Positions 27,356 to 35,400 are shown, counted from the stretch's first letter. The stretch: DNA of 64,000 bases from Bacteroidales bacterium UBA6248 (GCA_002441345.1 DJVU01000067.1:28435-92434), one strand, 5' to 3'. Notes: generated by a model from the sequence alone, not told the origin. Numbers and translations: made by a program.

Positions 27356-28363
27356 TTAGTGCAGTATTTTGTAAATCAACTCTCTGGTTAGCTCTCCTTC
27401 ACTCGTTGATCCCGAATCAAGCCCCTTTGACTTCAGGTCGTATTGCCTCAGCAATCCAATGATATCTGCAATTTTTGCCAGACTGTAATGCCGGGATGCA
27501 GTTCTGTAGTCGGAAAGAAAATACGAAGAGGTCATGCCGAGTGCCGCAGCAACCTCACTGTCAGGTTTCCCCTTCATAGTTTGAAATACAAGCAGCTTTG
27601 AAAAGAAGGAAAAGAGAAGTATAACGTTTTTTACCAAGGGGTTGTCCTTCGGATTGCTGGCAAAGTACATTGTAATGCGGTTGGCTTTTAAAATATCCCT
27701 TGCAGCGATCGCCTTTTGCAGCTCAAAGAAGTTGTAATCTTTGCTGATACCGATGTTGTCTTCAACGTGCTTTTCGTTGATCTCGCTCCCTTTCGGGATG
27801 TTAATGTAAAGCTTTGAAAGTTCGTTGCTGATTTTGCTCAGATCGCTGCCGAGAGCATCGGCAATCATACTTGATGCCTTGGTATTGATGCCGTAACCGG
27901 CAGCTGCAACCTGACTGCTGATCCAGGCCGGAATCTTTTCTTCGTAGATGCGTCCCGATTCAAAGCAAATACCCTTTTTCTCGATCAGCTTGTAAAACTG
28001 CTTCCTCTTGTCAAATTTTCTGTATTTGTAACAAATAACAAGAAGAGTCGAATTCAGCGGATTTCCAATGTAGGGTATAAGGTCGTCGTAGGACTTCACA
28101 TCCTGCCCTTCTTTAATAATTACTACCTGATGACTGGCCATCATGGGGTAGCGCTTGCACTGGTCGGCTATAGCCCGTGCATCTACGTCGCGTCCGTAAA
28201 GAACGCTTAGATTGAACTCCTTTTCGGTATCGCTCAGGACATTGTTCTCCAGCGCCTCGCTGATCAGATCAATGTAATAGGGTTCTTCTCCATGAAGGAG
28301 ATATACCGGGTGAAATATCTTTTTTCCGATGTCGGACAGAATGCGGTTGTGGTCTGCAGCCAT
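27356..28363 (-). CDS. holA: DNA polymerase III subunit delta
   Basis: A 335-residue delta subunit of the clamp loader, which opens the beta clamp on primed DNA. The N-terminal FHPVYLLHGEEPYYIDLISEAL (about residues 14-35) is the family hallmark, followed by QVVIIKEGQD and the domain II/III helices (ALGSDLSKISNELSKLYI). The length is usual. Delta has an AAA-like fold without working Walker motifs, as here. It follows the AMP nucleosidase gene by 11 bases on the same strand and the two are likely co-transcribed. Confidence 0.93.
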   Translation of the reverse strand: MAADHNRILSDIGKKIFHPVYLLHGEEPYYIDLISEALENNVLSDTEKEFNLSVLYGRDVDARAIADQCKRYPMMASHQVVIIKEGQDVKSYDDLIPYIGNPLNSTLLVICYKYRKFDKRKQFYKLIEKKGICFESGRIYEEKIPAWISSQVAAAGYGINTKASSMIADALGSDLSKISNELSKLYINIPKGSEINEKHVEDNIGISKDYNFFELQKAIAARDILKANRITMYFASNPKDNPLVKNVILLFSFFSKLLVFQTMKGKPDSEVAAALGMTSSYFLSDYRTASRHYSLAKIADIIGLLRQYDLKSKGLDSGSTSEGELTRELIYKILH

Positions 28364-28374
28364 AGGCGAAATGC

Positions 28375-29145
28375 TTAAAAACGGAGGTGTTTGACCGTCA
28401 GTCCGTTATTAATAAGCTGCTTAAGCGATTCAATTCCAATGTGCAAGTGCATTTCAACAAAGGATTCGGTTACCAGCTTGTCGCTCTCTTCCGTTTTTAC
28501 CCCCGACGAGATCATTGGCTGATCCGATACCAGCAGCAAGGCTCCGGTAGGAATTTCATTGTAAAACCCAACGCTGAAAATGGTTGCCGTTTCCATATCG
28601 ATGGCTATGGCCCGGATCATACGGAGGTAGTCCTTAAAATCTTCATCGTGTTCCCAAACCCTGCGGTTTGTTGTATAAACGGTTCCTGTCCAGTAGTCGC
28701 GGTTCATGTCGCGGATGGTGGTGGAAATTGCTTTCTGAAGGCTGAATGCCGGAAGGGCAGGGACTTCGGGAGGGAAGTAGTCGTTAGAAGTACCATCGCC
28801 GCGGATGGCAGAAATGGGAAGAATAAGGTCGCCCACCTCGGCTCTGTGTTTGACGCCTCCGCATTTTCCAAGGAAAAGTACCGCCTTAGGCTTTATCGCG
28901 CCAAGCAAATCCATTATTGTGGCGGCATTCGCACTTCCCATCCCAAAGTTTATTATGGTGATGTCGCCAAAGGTAGCACTCGGCATCGCACGGTTTGCAC
29001 CCCTGATTTCAACATTGTTCCATTCGGCAAACAGCTCGATGTAATGATTGAAGTTGGTTAAAAGTATGTATTCGCCGAATTCTTCAAGCTTTGTGCCCGT
29101 GTAGCGCGGCAGCCAGTTCTCCGTTATTTCCTGTTTGGTTTTCAT
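28375..29145 (-). CDS. amn: AMP nucleosidase, short form
   Basis: A 256-residue nucleoside phosphorylase-fold enzyme that splits AMP to adenine and ribose 5-phosphate. Visible features are INFGMGSANAATIMDLL (about residues 64-80), LFLGKCGGVKHRAEVGDLILP (about 90-110), and the purine-binding IDMETATIFSVGF (about 183-195) with LLLVSDQPM. It lacks the N-terminal extra domain of the roughly 480-residue Escherichia coli enzyme, as is usual in Bacteroidota. A -7-like TACATTTG on the minus strand at 29201-29194 lies about 50 bases above the ATG. holA follows at once. Confidence 0.88.
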   Translation of the reverse strand: MKTKQEITENWLPRYTGTKLEEFGEYILLTNFNHYIELFAEWNNVEIRGANRAMPSATFGDITIINFGMGSANAATIMDLLGAIKPKAVLFLGKCGGVKHRAEVGDLILPISAIRGDGTSNDYFPPEVPALPAFSLQKAISTTIRDMNRDYWTGTVYTTNRRVWEHDEDFKDYLRMIRAIAIDMETATIFSVGFYNEIPTGALLLVSDQPMISSGVKTEESDKLVTESFVEMHLHIGIESLKQLINNGLTVKHLRF

Positions 29146-29248
29146 AAACTTCAGCTGGATTAGTAAAACCCTTTCCTATGGCTTATTTTACTGCAAATGT
29201 AGCGTTTTTAGCAAAAAGTTGTAGTTTTATTCCGGCTATGTAAACGGC

Positions 29249-29698
29249 ATGGAGAAACTAAACTTCCCGTCTTTTCCCTTCAGACTTCGTTCGTCGGGTA
29301 ATCGCAGCGAGATTTTTGATCCCGTAAGGAAACGATATGTGGCACTTACTCCCGAAGAGTGGGTTCGTCAGCACCTGATAGCTTTCCTGCATACCGAAAA
29401 AGGGATTTCACTCCAGCTTATGGCCTGCGAAAAGGGCTTGCTGGTCAACCGAATACCCCGGCGCTTTGATCTGCTGATATTCAATGCCTCAGGCAAACCT
29501 TCCGTGATTGCAGAGTGCAAGGCTCCTTCCGTACCGCTCAGTGACAGCGTTTTTTATCAGGCGTTGCAATACAACCTTGCCTTGAAAGTGGATTATCTGC
29601 TGGTTACCAATGGCATACAGCATTTTGTGGCTAAAGTCGACTACGAAACCGGTACCATGCGTTTCCTCGAATCCATACCGGATGCAGGTATGCTTTGA
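29249..29698 (+). CDS. Stand-alone HsdR N-terminal-like (PD-(D/E)XK) protein
   Basis: A 149-residue protein resembling only the N-terminal nuclease domain of type I restriction HsdR subunits. It has RRFDLLIFNASGKPSVIAECKAPS (about residues 71-94), where Asp and Glu-x-Lys fit the PD-(D/E)XK catalytic pattern, and QALQYNLALKVDYLLVTNG after it. There is no helicase part and no hsdM or hsdS gene nearby, so it is not a restriction system. It faces away from amn-holA. In Bacteroidota this kind of small protein is common next to holA; its job is unknown. Confidence 0.8.
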   Translation: MEKLNFPSFPFRLRSSGNRSEIFDPVRKRYVALTPEEWVRQHLIAFLHTEKGISLQLMACEKGLLVNRIPRRFDLLIFNASGKPSVIAECKAPSVPLSDSVFYQALQYNLALKVDYLLVTNGIQHFVAKVDYETGTMRFLESIPDAGML

Positions 29699-29723
29699 CC
29701 GGGCAGGGCTTCTGCTTTAATCC

Positions 29724-30413
29724 TTATTCCTGTTGCCATTGTCCGCAAACCAAACGAAGGTCGGTATATACCGCATTGAAATTTCGATCGAGCGTGTACC
29801 GGGCAAGGTCGAATACCTGCAATACCGAACGTTCGATAATTGCCGAATCGGCTGTACATAACACCCCGTTTTCCGATTGAATTAATTTTTTGTCGGCCAG
29901 ATCGGTAATTTCTAATCTGCAGTGCAGTCCCAGCTCACGGGCCACATCCCCGGCCATGGCAGTCCACGTTTCCACCCGACTGATCTGGGTGTCGGCAAAG
30001 CATACCACTTCTTCCGGTTCAAGCATGGAAAGCGAACCATAAACAAGCCGCAGCGATCGCAGAAACAGATTTTCGGGAATTCTTTTGCCGTGAAAGCCCG
30101 ATGCATCCCTTAGCCAGCCATCGCAGGAGATAAAGACAAGCTGACCGGCAAGGTAACTCAGTACAATCAGAATCTGGTTGAAGAAGTCGGCGTAAAACGT
30201 AGCCCCCGGCGAAGGTTCCAGGCTGTATTTTTGTTCTCTGATTCTGCAGACCTCCGGCAGGGAAATGCCCCGGAAAAGCATAGAACGTTCGTTGGCCGTT
30301 AACTGGTAGCGACCGCAAATTAATTTCAAAACTTCCTTTACCGGATATCTGCGCTCAAGAAAAAAAAGATAGTCCTGAATCGCTCTGCAGAATTCCGGCC
30401 TGAATGCTGTCAT
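29724..30413 (-). CDS. DUF434 domain-containing protein
   Basis: A 229-residue protein with an N-terminal DUF434-like part (about residues 7-52, DYLFFLERRYPVKEVLKLICGRYQLT-type segment and RSMLFRG). A C-terminal part resembles the DUF5616 PIN-like region (about 70-215; FNQILIVLSYLAGQLVFISCDGWLRDASGFHG, then FADTQISR and TADSAIIER). The acidic residues in SCDGWLRD, FADTQISR and TADSAII are spaced as in metal-dependent nuclease folds. No reaction has been assigned to the family. It converges on the HsdR-N-like gene, 25 bases between the stops. Confidence 0.7.
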   Translation of the reverse strand: MTAFRPEFCRAIQDYLFFLERRYPVKEVLKLICGRYQLTANERSMLFRGISLPEVCRIREQKYSLEPSPGATFYADFFNQILIVLSYLAGQLVFISCDGWLRDASGFHGKRIPENLFLRSLRLVYGSLSMLEPEEVVCFADTQISRVETWTAMAGDVARELGLHCRLEITDLADKKLIQSENGVLCTADSAIIERSVLQVFDLARYTLDRNFNAVYTDLRLVCGQWQQE

Positions 30414-30583
30414 TCGTCATACTTACCGGAATTTTTCCGGAATCCCAAGCACAAAAAAGGCTTATTGTTTGGAATACCGGCCCGCATTCCGTTTGCTTCC
30501 GTTTTACCTTTTCTGTAAATTTGCCATCGCCTGACTTTAACTGCCTGTATTTTTAATACGGTAAACCAAACAGAACCTGTTCT

Positions 30584-30739
30584 ATGTCCTGCCTCAGGGT
30601 GATTCTGGCCATTGTTTTTCCGCCACTGTCAGTGATTGATTACGGTTGTGGTTCCGTATTTATCGTTTTTCTGCTCACCCTTGCGGGATGGGTTCCCGGA
30701 GTTATCGCCGCCCTTATTATCCTCAACCGCAGGAGTTAA
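30584..30739 (+). CDS. YqaE/Pmp3 family small membrane protein
   Basis: A 51-residue gene too short for most length cut-offs. The translation reads MSCLRVILAIVFPPLSV, then a charged break, then FIVFLLTLAGWVPGVIAALIIL and ends NRRS. This is the YqaE/Pmp3 pattern: two membrane helices, Pro-Pro in the first and GW(V/I)PG in the second. Members are small plasma-membrane proteins linked in yeast and plants to membrane potential and salt or cold stress; in bacteria the role is not settled. Start is ATG at 30584, stop TAA at 30737-30739. Cys3 is common in the family. Confidence 0.82.
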   Translation: MSCLRVILAIVFPPLSVIDYGCGSVFIVFLLTLAGWVPGVIAALIILNRRS

Positions 30740-30781
30740 AGGCTTACTTTATCTTTTTTCAGTTGTTTCTGCCGGCGGCCC

Positions 30782-30850
30782 AAAAAAATGCCCGGCTACC
30801 TGCGTCCTTCTGCGGTTACAATTCTGCCGGCAGAACACAGATACCCGGGC
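30782..30850 (-). terminator. Terminator of the periplasmic TPR gene
   Basis: On the minus strand GCCCGGGTATCTG (30850-30838) pairs with CAGGTAGCCGGGC (30802-30790) with two mismatches, then A and seven T. A smaller CTGCCGGCAG palindrome lies inside the loop. It is 28 bases beyond the stop. Confidence 0.75.
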
Positions 30851-30877
30851 GGGACAGGAGATTTCCTGATCAATGCG

Positions 30878-31852
30878 TTAACTGCATTTCAAAACAGTTT
30901 TAATCTGGTAGTTGGCGGATTCGGCCAGCGGGCCGACGGCTGCTTTTTTAAACGAAGCACAGGCGTCACCGGTTTCGCCTTTTCCGGCCTGGGCCATGCC
31001 CATTTCAAAATGGAAGCGTGCCTGTTTGGCAGCAGTGGCTTCTTCCAGTTCAAGGCCTTTGAGTGCGCTGGCAACTGCATCGTCCCATTGTGAAAGCTTG
31101 TTGTAGGCTACGGCCATGAGGTAGTAAACTTCGGGGTTGGTTTCCGAGTATTCCACCGACTGGCCCAGCAGTTCTATGGTTTTTTCAAAGTCGTTTTTCT
31201 TGAAAGCATCGTTGGCATCAATGAGCAGATTGTCGCTCATAAATTTTTTGGCTTGCTCAACGGTTTTATCGTCCCTGATTTTTAAACCACTTTCAATGGC
31301 GGCATCCATGGCCGATTTGAGCAATTCGTTGTTGTTCTGTTTATTGTACACTAATCCTTTGCTCAGGTGTGCTCCGGCAAAATCCGGATCATAGGTCAGT
31401 GCCTTGTCGAAGCTTGCAAGAGCCTCATCGTATTTTGCGGCTTTATAGTCGGCATTTCCTTTTACCCGGTACAGCCTGGGAAGCAGGTCATCGGCCTTGG
31501 ACTGAATTCCCTGGTCGCCGTACTCTACCGCATAATTGTGTGCAAGTTCGAAGTTCTCAATGGCTTCGTCCACTTTCTTGTCTTTGTATAATGCTGTTGC
31601 ATAATTATACTGCAGCACGGGGATCTGCTGTTTTGCAAGACGCAGGATCTCTTCGGCTCCTTCACCGGCTTTTTCGGCAATTGAAGCTGCTTCTGTGAGT
31701 GCTTCCACCGCTTTGGGCAGATCGGATGCTGCCAGCTCAACGCCACGGTTGTATGCAATGGTTGCCTCTTCAATGGTCTGAGCCTGTAAGCGACTGAAAG
31801 TGAATGTTAAAGCGAAAACAGCGACAAGTACCTTAAAAGTTACGTTCTTCAT
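30878..31852 (-). CDS. Periplasmic tetratricopeptide repeat protein
   Basis: A 324-residue exported protein. The signal peptide covers residues 1-24 (cut after LQA, next residue Gln). The mature part is all helical TPRs: IAYNRGVELAASDLPKAVEAL, YNYATALYKDKKVDEAIENF, GNADYKAAKYDEALASFDKAL followed by YDPDFAGAHLSKG, NDAFKKNDFEKTIELLGQS and MAVAYNKLSQWDDAVASALKG. Two cysteines near the C-terminus (GDACASF and the last residues KCS) could form a disulfide. It is a scaffold by type; the partner is unknown. A -7 box TATATTTG on the minus strand at 31903-31896 lies about 45 bases above the ATG. Confidence 0.8.
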   Translation of the reverse strand: MKNVTFKVLVAVFALTFTFSRLQAQTIEEATIAYNRGVELAASDLPKAVEALTEAASIAEKAGEGAEEILRLAKQQIPVLQYNYATALYKDKKVDEAIENFELAHNYAVEYGDQGIQSKADDLLPRLYRVKGNADYKAAKYDEALASFDKALTYDPDFAGAHLSKGLVYNKQNNNELLKSAMDAAIESGLKIRDDKTVEQAKKFMSDNLLIDANDAFKKNDFEKTIELLGQSVEYSETNPEVYYLMAVAYNKLSQWDDAVASALKGLELEEATAAKQARFHFEMGMAQAGKGETGDACASFKKAAVGPLAESANYQIKTVLKCS

Positions 31853-32195
31853 TTTAGGATCGAAATTTTTGGGTTATTGATAAAAGTTTAGTGCGCAAAT
31901 ATAATTATTTAGATATACACCATGCTGTTTTTTCCTCTTAAAAAATCATAAGATGCCGTTACAATCCGCACAAATACAGGATTATGTGTATTTAATTATC
32001 GTAAACTGCTAACCGGGTGCCGGGCCGTTCAGGCAATTGCCTGCCTGAATGGCAACGGCATTCGGCGGAACAGTTCTGATTCCTTTCGTTTTGCTCAGGG
32101 CTTTTACCGGAACGCGGTTAATAAAAATCCCGTATAAGGGATTGTCATTCGAATTTTATTATAAATTTGCATTGCAAAAAAAATTTTATCCTCTT
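31853..32195. other. Divergent intergenic region with a strong hairpin
   Basis: A 343-base gap between the leftward TPR gene and the rightward unknown gene. It holds promoter-like boxes for both (31896-31903 minus; 32141-32169 plus) and a perfect-core hairpin TTCAGGCA/TGCCTGAA (32028-32035 with 32042-32049), extendable to 32024-32053. The hairpin lies outside both predicted transcripts and has no T run. Confidence 0.5.
32141..32169 (+). promoter_or_regulatory. Promoter of the gene at 32196
   Basis: ATTG at 32141-32144, 17 bases, TAAATTTG at 32162-32169. It lies inside an apparent upstream extension of the reading frame and so supports the ATG at 32196 as start; the leader would be about 20 bases. 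Confidence 0.5.
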
Positions 32196-32795
32196 ATGAA
32201 AAGTACTCTTATCAAGGTTGCTTTGGGAATTGTAATCCTGGTCCTGGGTTACCTTCTGGTTGCTTCAATCCTGAGGCCCATCCGTTTCGAAGAAGAGATC
32301 AGCAAACGAAATGCATTGATTGTTGCCAAGCTTAAGGATATCCGGTCTGCTCAGACGTTCTACAAGCAGCTCAACAATTCCTATACCGGCAGCTTCGATA
32401 CCCTGTTTGATTTTCTCCGCACAGGTCAGATTCCGGTAATCAAAATGATCCCGGATCCTACCGATACCACCTTCTCGAGGTCAATTGTAGATACCATAGG
32501 TTTTATCGGAATTTCGGATTCACTGTTTGGCCGTCGCGAGAATTTCAGGATGGAAGAGCTTGCGATAATTCCTCATTCAGGAGGCCGGAAATTTGAAATG
32601 AATACCACCAGGGTTGATAAAGGAGGGGTATTTGTACCGGTACTTGAAATTCAGGTCCCTTACGAAATTTATCTCCACGATCTTGATCGTCAGGATGTTA
32701 TTAATAAAATAGAGCAGCAGAAAGCGATACTGAAATTCCCGGGTATCCGGATGGGCTCAATGACCGAGGCTACCCTTGACGGTAACTGGGAATAA
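32196..32795 (+). CDS. Unknown membrane-anchored protein
   Basis: A 199-residue protein I cannot assign. One N-terminal transmembrane segment (about residues 7-26, VALGIVILVLGYLLVASIL) anchors a periplasmic or cytosolic domain. Residues about 33-60 form a helix with RNALIVAKLKDIRSAQTFYKQ, reminiscent of the N-terminal helix of pseudopilin-like proteins, but no prepilin cleavage site is visible. The rest is mixed strand and helix with no cysteine. The frame is open further up, but the promoter at 32141-32169 and the hydrophobic N-terminus favour this ATG. The DUF3822 gene follows after 10 bases, so it is the first gene of an operon with rsmD. Confidence 0.7.
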   Translation: MKSTLIKVALGIVILVLGYLLVASILRPIRFEEEISKRNALIVAKLKDIRSAQTFYKQLNNSYTGSFDTLFDFLRTGQIPVIKMIPDPTDTTFSRSIVDTIGFIGISDSLFGRRENFRMEELAIIPHSGGRKFEMNTTRVDKGGVFVPVLEIQVPYEIYLHDLDRQDVINKIEQQKAILKFPGIRMGSMTEATLDGNWE

Positions 32796-32805
32796 CATTC
32801 ATGTA

Positions 32806-33696
32806 ATGCCTGCCGAATATCAGACGCTGGTCAGCTCGTACGACCGCTTATTTGACCAGGCACGGACAAAAGAATATAATCTGTCCATCCGGCTTGAGCC
32901 GGATGGACTTTCTTTTTCTGTTTATTCCCCTGATTCAGGTATTATTACCGGGATTGAATCCATACAGTTCCCTGGTTTTATCCCCTTGAAAAGCGGATTC
33001 CTTACGCAGGCTCTTTACCGTGAAAACCTGCTGCAACTTGTACAATCGCACCCTGTCCTGAAGTCTGACTTCAAAAAGACAGTGATATTGCTTCATTCTC
33101 AGCGTTTTACTATTGTACCCGCTCCGCTGTTCAACCCCGGCAGGCCGGCAGCTTACCTCAGCTTTGTTCATAAAAACGATCCGTCGGCAGCAATTCTTAC
33201 CCATACCCTATCTGCTATCGATGCAACCCTGGTCTACAGTCTCGACGAAGTGTTGTACGCGGAAATAACCAGCGCGTTCCGTTCGGCCCGGCTTATGCAT
33301 GCTATGGGTGCTGCTGTCGATACCCTGCTCCCGAGGTATAAACACTCTGATTACCCGGAAATGGTATTTCTGAATGTCCAGGCCGGCAGTGCAGGGATTG
33401 TTGTGCTTCGCAACAAAACCCTGGAATTGTGCAATATGTATGAGTGCCAGGCCGACGAGGATATGATCTACTTTCTGATGTTTATCATGGAACAGCTTTC
33501 ACTTAATCCGGAGAAGGTTCCGGTTTTTTTAAGCGGAAAAACAGGGAAAGAGAGTGCCCTTTACGAATTGATCCGGCGCTATGTACGATACGTTGATTTT
33601 GAGAATTTTACCGGCCCGGTTGCCCGCAGCTATGCCCTTTCGGAAATTGAAAAGCACCGTTTTGTAGAACTTCTGAATCCTGCATTATGCGAATAA
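32806..33696 (+). CDS. DUF3822 family protein
   Basis: A 296-residue protein of the DUF3822 family, found in Bacteroidota and often beside rsmD. The fold is likely actin-like (ASKHA): it begins with YNLSIRLEPDGLSFSVYSP, has an internal DATLVYSLDEVLYAEI, and ends with PVFLSGKTGKESALYELIRRYV. No function is established. The ATG at 32806 follows the previous stop by 10 bases; an in-frame ATG at 32776 would overlap that gene by 20 bases. The last 10 bases overlap rsmD. Confidence 0.78.
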   Translation: MPAEYQTLVSSYDRLFDQARTKEYNLSIRLEPDGLSFSVYSPDSGIITGIESIQFPGFIPLKSGFLTQALYRENLLQLVQSHPVLKSDFKKTVILLHSQRFTIVPAPLFNPGRPAAYLSFVHKNDPSAAILTHTLSAIDATLVYSLDEVLYAEITSAFRSARLMHAMGAAVDTLLPRYKHSDYPEMVFLNVQAGSAGIVVLRNKTLELCNMYECQADEDMIYFLMFIMEQLSLNPEKVPVFLSGKTGKESALYELIRRYVRYVDFENFTGPVARSYALSEIEKHRFVELLNPALCE

Positions 33697-34232
33697 TTAG
33701 CGGAACCCACAAAAGCAGACAGATTCATGCCCCATCCGGCCTTCCCGTAAGGCCAACCACCGACCTTGCCAAAGAAGCTCTTTTTAATATTCTGGTAAAT
33801 AATTTCGACCTTGAATCGGTGTTTGTGCTCGACCTTTTTGCAGGTACAGGCAATATCACCTACGAGTTTGCCAGTCGCGGAGCCCAGGGCATTACCAGCA
33901 TCGACCTCGATCTGAGATGTGTCAGCTTTATCCGCAAAACCGCTGAAAATCTGGGATTTGAAACCATACTTTCCTTCCGCTCGAATGCTTTCCGGTTTCT
34001 GCGCAACTGCGAAACAAAATACGATATTATTTTCTGCGACCCCCCTTATGAACTCGAAGGGATTGAAGAAATTCCCCGGTTGGTGATGGAACGAAACCTG
34101 CTTAAGCCCGGTGGCTGGCTGGTGCTGGAACATTCCAGGGATTACGACTTTTCCGCCTTTGCAGGATTTGACCAGAAACGTAAATACGGAAAGGTTAACT
34201 TCAGCATCTTCAGTGTGAGCGAAGAAGAATAA
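33687..34232 (+). CDS. rsmD: 16S rRNA (guanine(966)-N(2))-methyltransferase
   Basis: A 181-residue SAM-dependent methyltransferase modifying G966 of 16S rRNA. It starts with the RsmD hallmark MRIISGTHKSRQI and RPTTDLAKEALFNIL. The SAM-binding motif I is VLDLFAGTGNITYE (about residues 47-60), and the catalytic DPPY is near residue 117. Length is normal. The ATG overlaps the end of the DUF3822 gene (ATGCGAATAA), which points to translational coupling. Confidence 0.93.
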   Translation: MRIISGTHKSRQIHAPSGLPVRPTTDLAKEALFNILVNNFDLESVFVLDLFAGTGNITYEFASRGAQGITSIDLDLRCVSFIRKTAENLGFETILSFRSNAFRFLRNCETKYDIIFCDPPYELEGIEEIPRLVMERNLLKPGGWLVLEHSRDYDFSAFAGFDQKRKYGKVNFSIFSVSEEE

Positions 34233-34249
34233 GCTGAGATCAATAATTG

Positions 34250-34720
34250 CTAAAGCCTCGCCGGCAGGATAATCCCGTCGGGTATAAACAGACTGACATC
34301 CCCTCCGTTTTTGTGTACATCCCGAACGATGGATGAGTTGACAGAGGTAAACTCCGGCGTTGTCAGAAGGAAAACCGTCTCCAGATCCGTAAACAGTTTT
34401 TTGTTAACCTGTCCCACCGTACGCTCAAATTCAAAGTCGGCAGATGTGCGCAATCCCCGGAGTATGTATCTGGCTTCCACCTGACGACAGTAGTCTACCG
34501 TTAAGCCCGAATAGCTGTCAACCTTTATCTGAGGATACCCGGCAAACACCTGTTTTATCCATTCCAGCCTGTCGCTGAGGGGGAAGTAATTCTTTTTTTC
34601 AATGTTGACTCCGATGGCAACAATAATCTCATCAAACAGGGGCAAAGCCCTCAGGATGATGTTTTCATGCCCCCGTGTGATGGGGTCGAATGAGCCGGGG
34701 AATACAGCGCGACGTTTCAT
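34250..34720 (-). CDS. coaD: Pantetheine-phosphate adenylyltransferase
   Basis: A 156-residue enzyme for the fourth step of coenzyme A synthesis: 4'-phosphopantetheine and ATP give dephospho-CoA. It starts MKRRAVFPGSFDPITRGHENII, with the HxGH-type ATP motif reading TRGH, and has YILRGLRTSADFEFE (about residues 84-98) and the C-terminal SSIVRD. The frame is open 24 codons upstream, but the family N-terminus and a promoter at 34740-34769 fix the ATG at 34720. It converges on rsmD. Confidence 0.95.
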   Translation of the reverse strand: MKRRAVFPGSFDPITRGHENIILRALPLFDEIIVAIGVNIEKKNYFPLSDRLEWIKQVFAGYPQIKVDSYSGLTVDYCRQVEARYILRGLRTSADFEFERTVGQVNKKLFTDLETVFLLTTPEFTSVNSSIVRDVHKNGGDVSLFIPDGIILPARL

Positions 34721-34739
34721 ACACCTGGTTTGGTTCCTG

Positions 34740-34769
34740 CAAATGTAGCGACAAATTTTTACGTTTAAA
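34740..34769 (-). promoter_or_regulatory. Promoter of coaD
   Basis: Minus strand TTTA (34769-34766), 18 bases, TACATTTG (34747-34740). The leader would be about 14 bases. It sits in the gap between the NUDIX stop and coaD. Confidence 0.55.
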
Positions 34770-35393
34770 TCAGCCCCGCTGTTCAGTATCAAGTTTTATA
34801 AGTTCGGTAAGCGAGGCATACGTGTTTGCACATATTAGATCCAGCCCATCCAGTCCAATCCAGCGGGCTTCGGTAATTTCTTCTTCCAGCTGTGGAACCG
34901 GAGTATCACTGCCGGAGTAATGCATTGCATACCAGTAGGTTCGTTTCAAAATGCGCTTTCCTTTGTACTCATAAATATGAAAGGTTGACGGAAGCTCTGA
35001 TTCAATTACTGGTGCAGATATCCCGGTTTCTTCGGTAACTTCACGCACTGCTGCGTGGTCCGTAGTTTCATTTTTTTCGATCTTTCCTTTCGGAAGATCC
35101 CACCTGCCGAAACGCCGGATGAATAGCCTTTGTCCTTTTTCATTCCGCACAATTCCCCCCGATGCCTCCAGGTACCAGAACATTGAAATGAAGTCATCAA
35201 GCAATTGTCCGGCACAGCCATTATTATACACTGCCAGGGGTTCCGGCACGGGAGCGGTTCGAAAATGATGGAAAACTTCCTTCAGAGATTTACCGGATGA
35301 TACCCTGAAAACCTGAATTCCGGCCGCTTTAAGGTCAGCAGGAAGCTGACCCGTCAGAATCATGGGTTTGTCGTTGTAAAAAACTTTGTACAT
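34770..35393 (-). CDS. NUDIX hydrolase
   Basis: A 207-residue NUDIX protein. The Nudix box GKIEKNE, then REVTEETGI (about residues 102-124), is complete, and LPKGKIEKNE precedes it. The N-terminal third (about 1-70, MYKVFYNDKPMIL to HFRTAP) is an extra domain common to the Bacteroidota form of this family. The substrate, a nucleoside diphosphate linked to something, is not predictable. ATG codons at 35393 and 35402 are both possible; the second would overlap the pyrE start codon on the other strand. Its first codons contain the pyrE promoter. Confidence 0.85.
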   Translation of the reverse strand: MYKVFYNDKPMILTGQLPADLKAAGIQVFRVSSGKSLKEVFHHFRTAPVPEPLAVYNNGCAGQLLDDFISMFWYLEASGGIVRNEKGQRLFIRRFGRWDLPKGKIEKNETTDHAAVREVTEETGISAPVIESELPSTFHIYEYKGKRILKRTYWYAMHYSGSDTPVPQLEEEITEARWIGLDGLDLICANTYASLTELIKLDTEQRG

Positions 35394-35396
35394 TTG
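35367..35396 (+). promoter_or_regulatory. Promoter of pyrE, inside the start of the NUDIX gene
   Basis: TTTG at 35367-35370, 18 bases, TACATTTG at 35389-35396. Both boxes are exact. The -7 box ends only four bases before the pyrE ATG at 35401, so the transcript would begin at or next to the start codon. Confidence 0.6.
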
Positions 35397-35400
35397 CCGC

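Noticed and set aside
28387..29061. A 224-codon plus-strand frame opposite amn
   Set aside because: Antisense shadow; the amn active-site motifs are intact on the other strand.
29249..29698. Remnant of a type I restriction system
   Set aside because: No hsdM, hsdS or helicase sequence is present on either side, and the frame is intact with a full nuclease pattern, so it looks like a stand-alone gene and not a decayed one.
32049..32195. N-terminal extension of the unknown gene at 32196
   Set aside because: A promoter lies within it, and the shorter form begins with a proper membrane helix.
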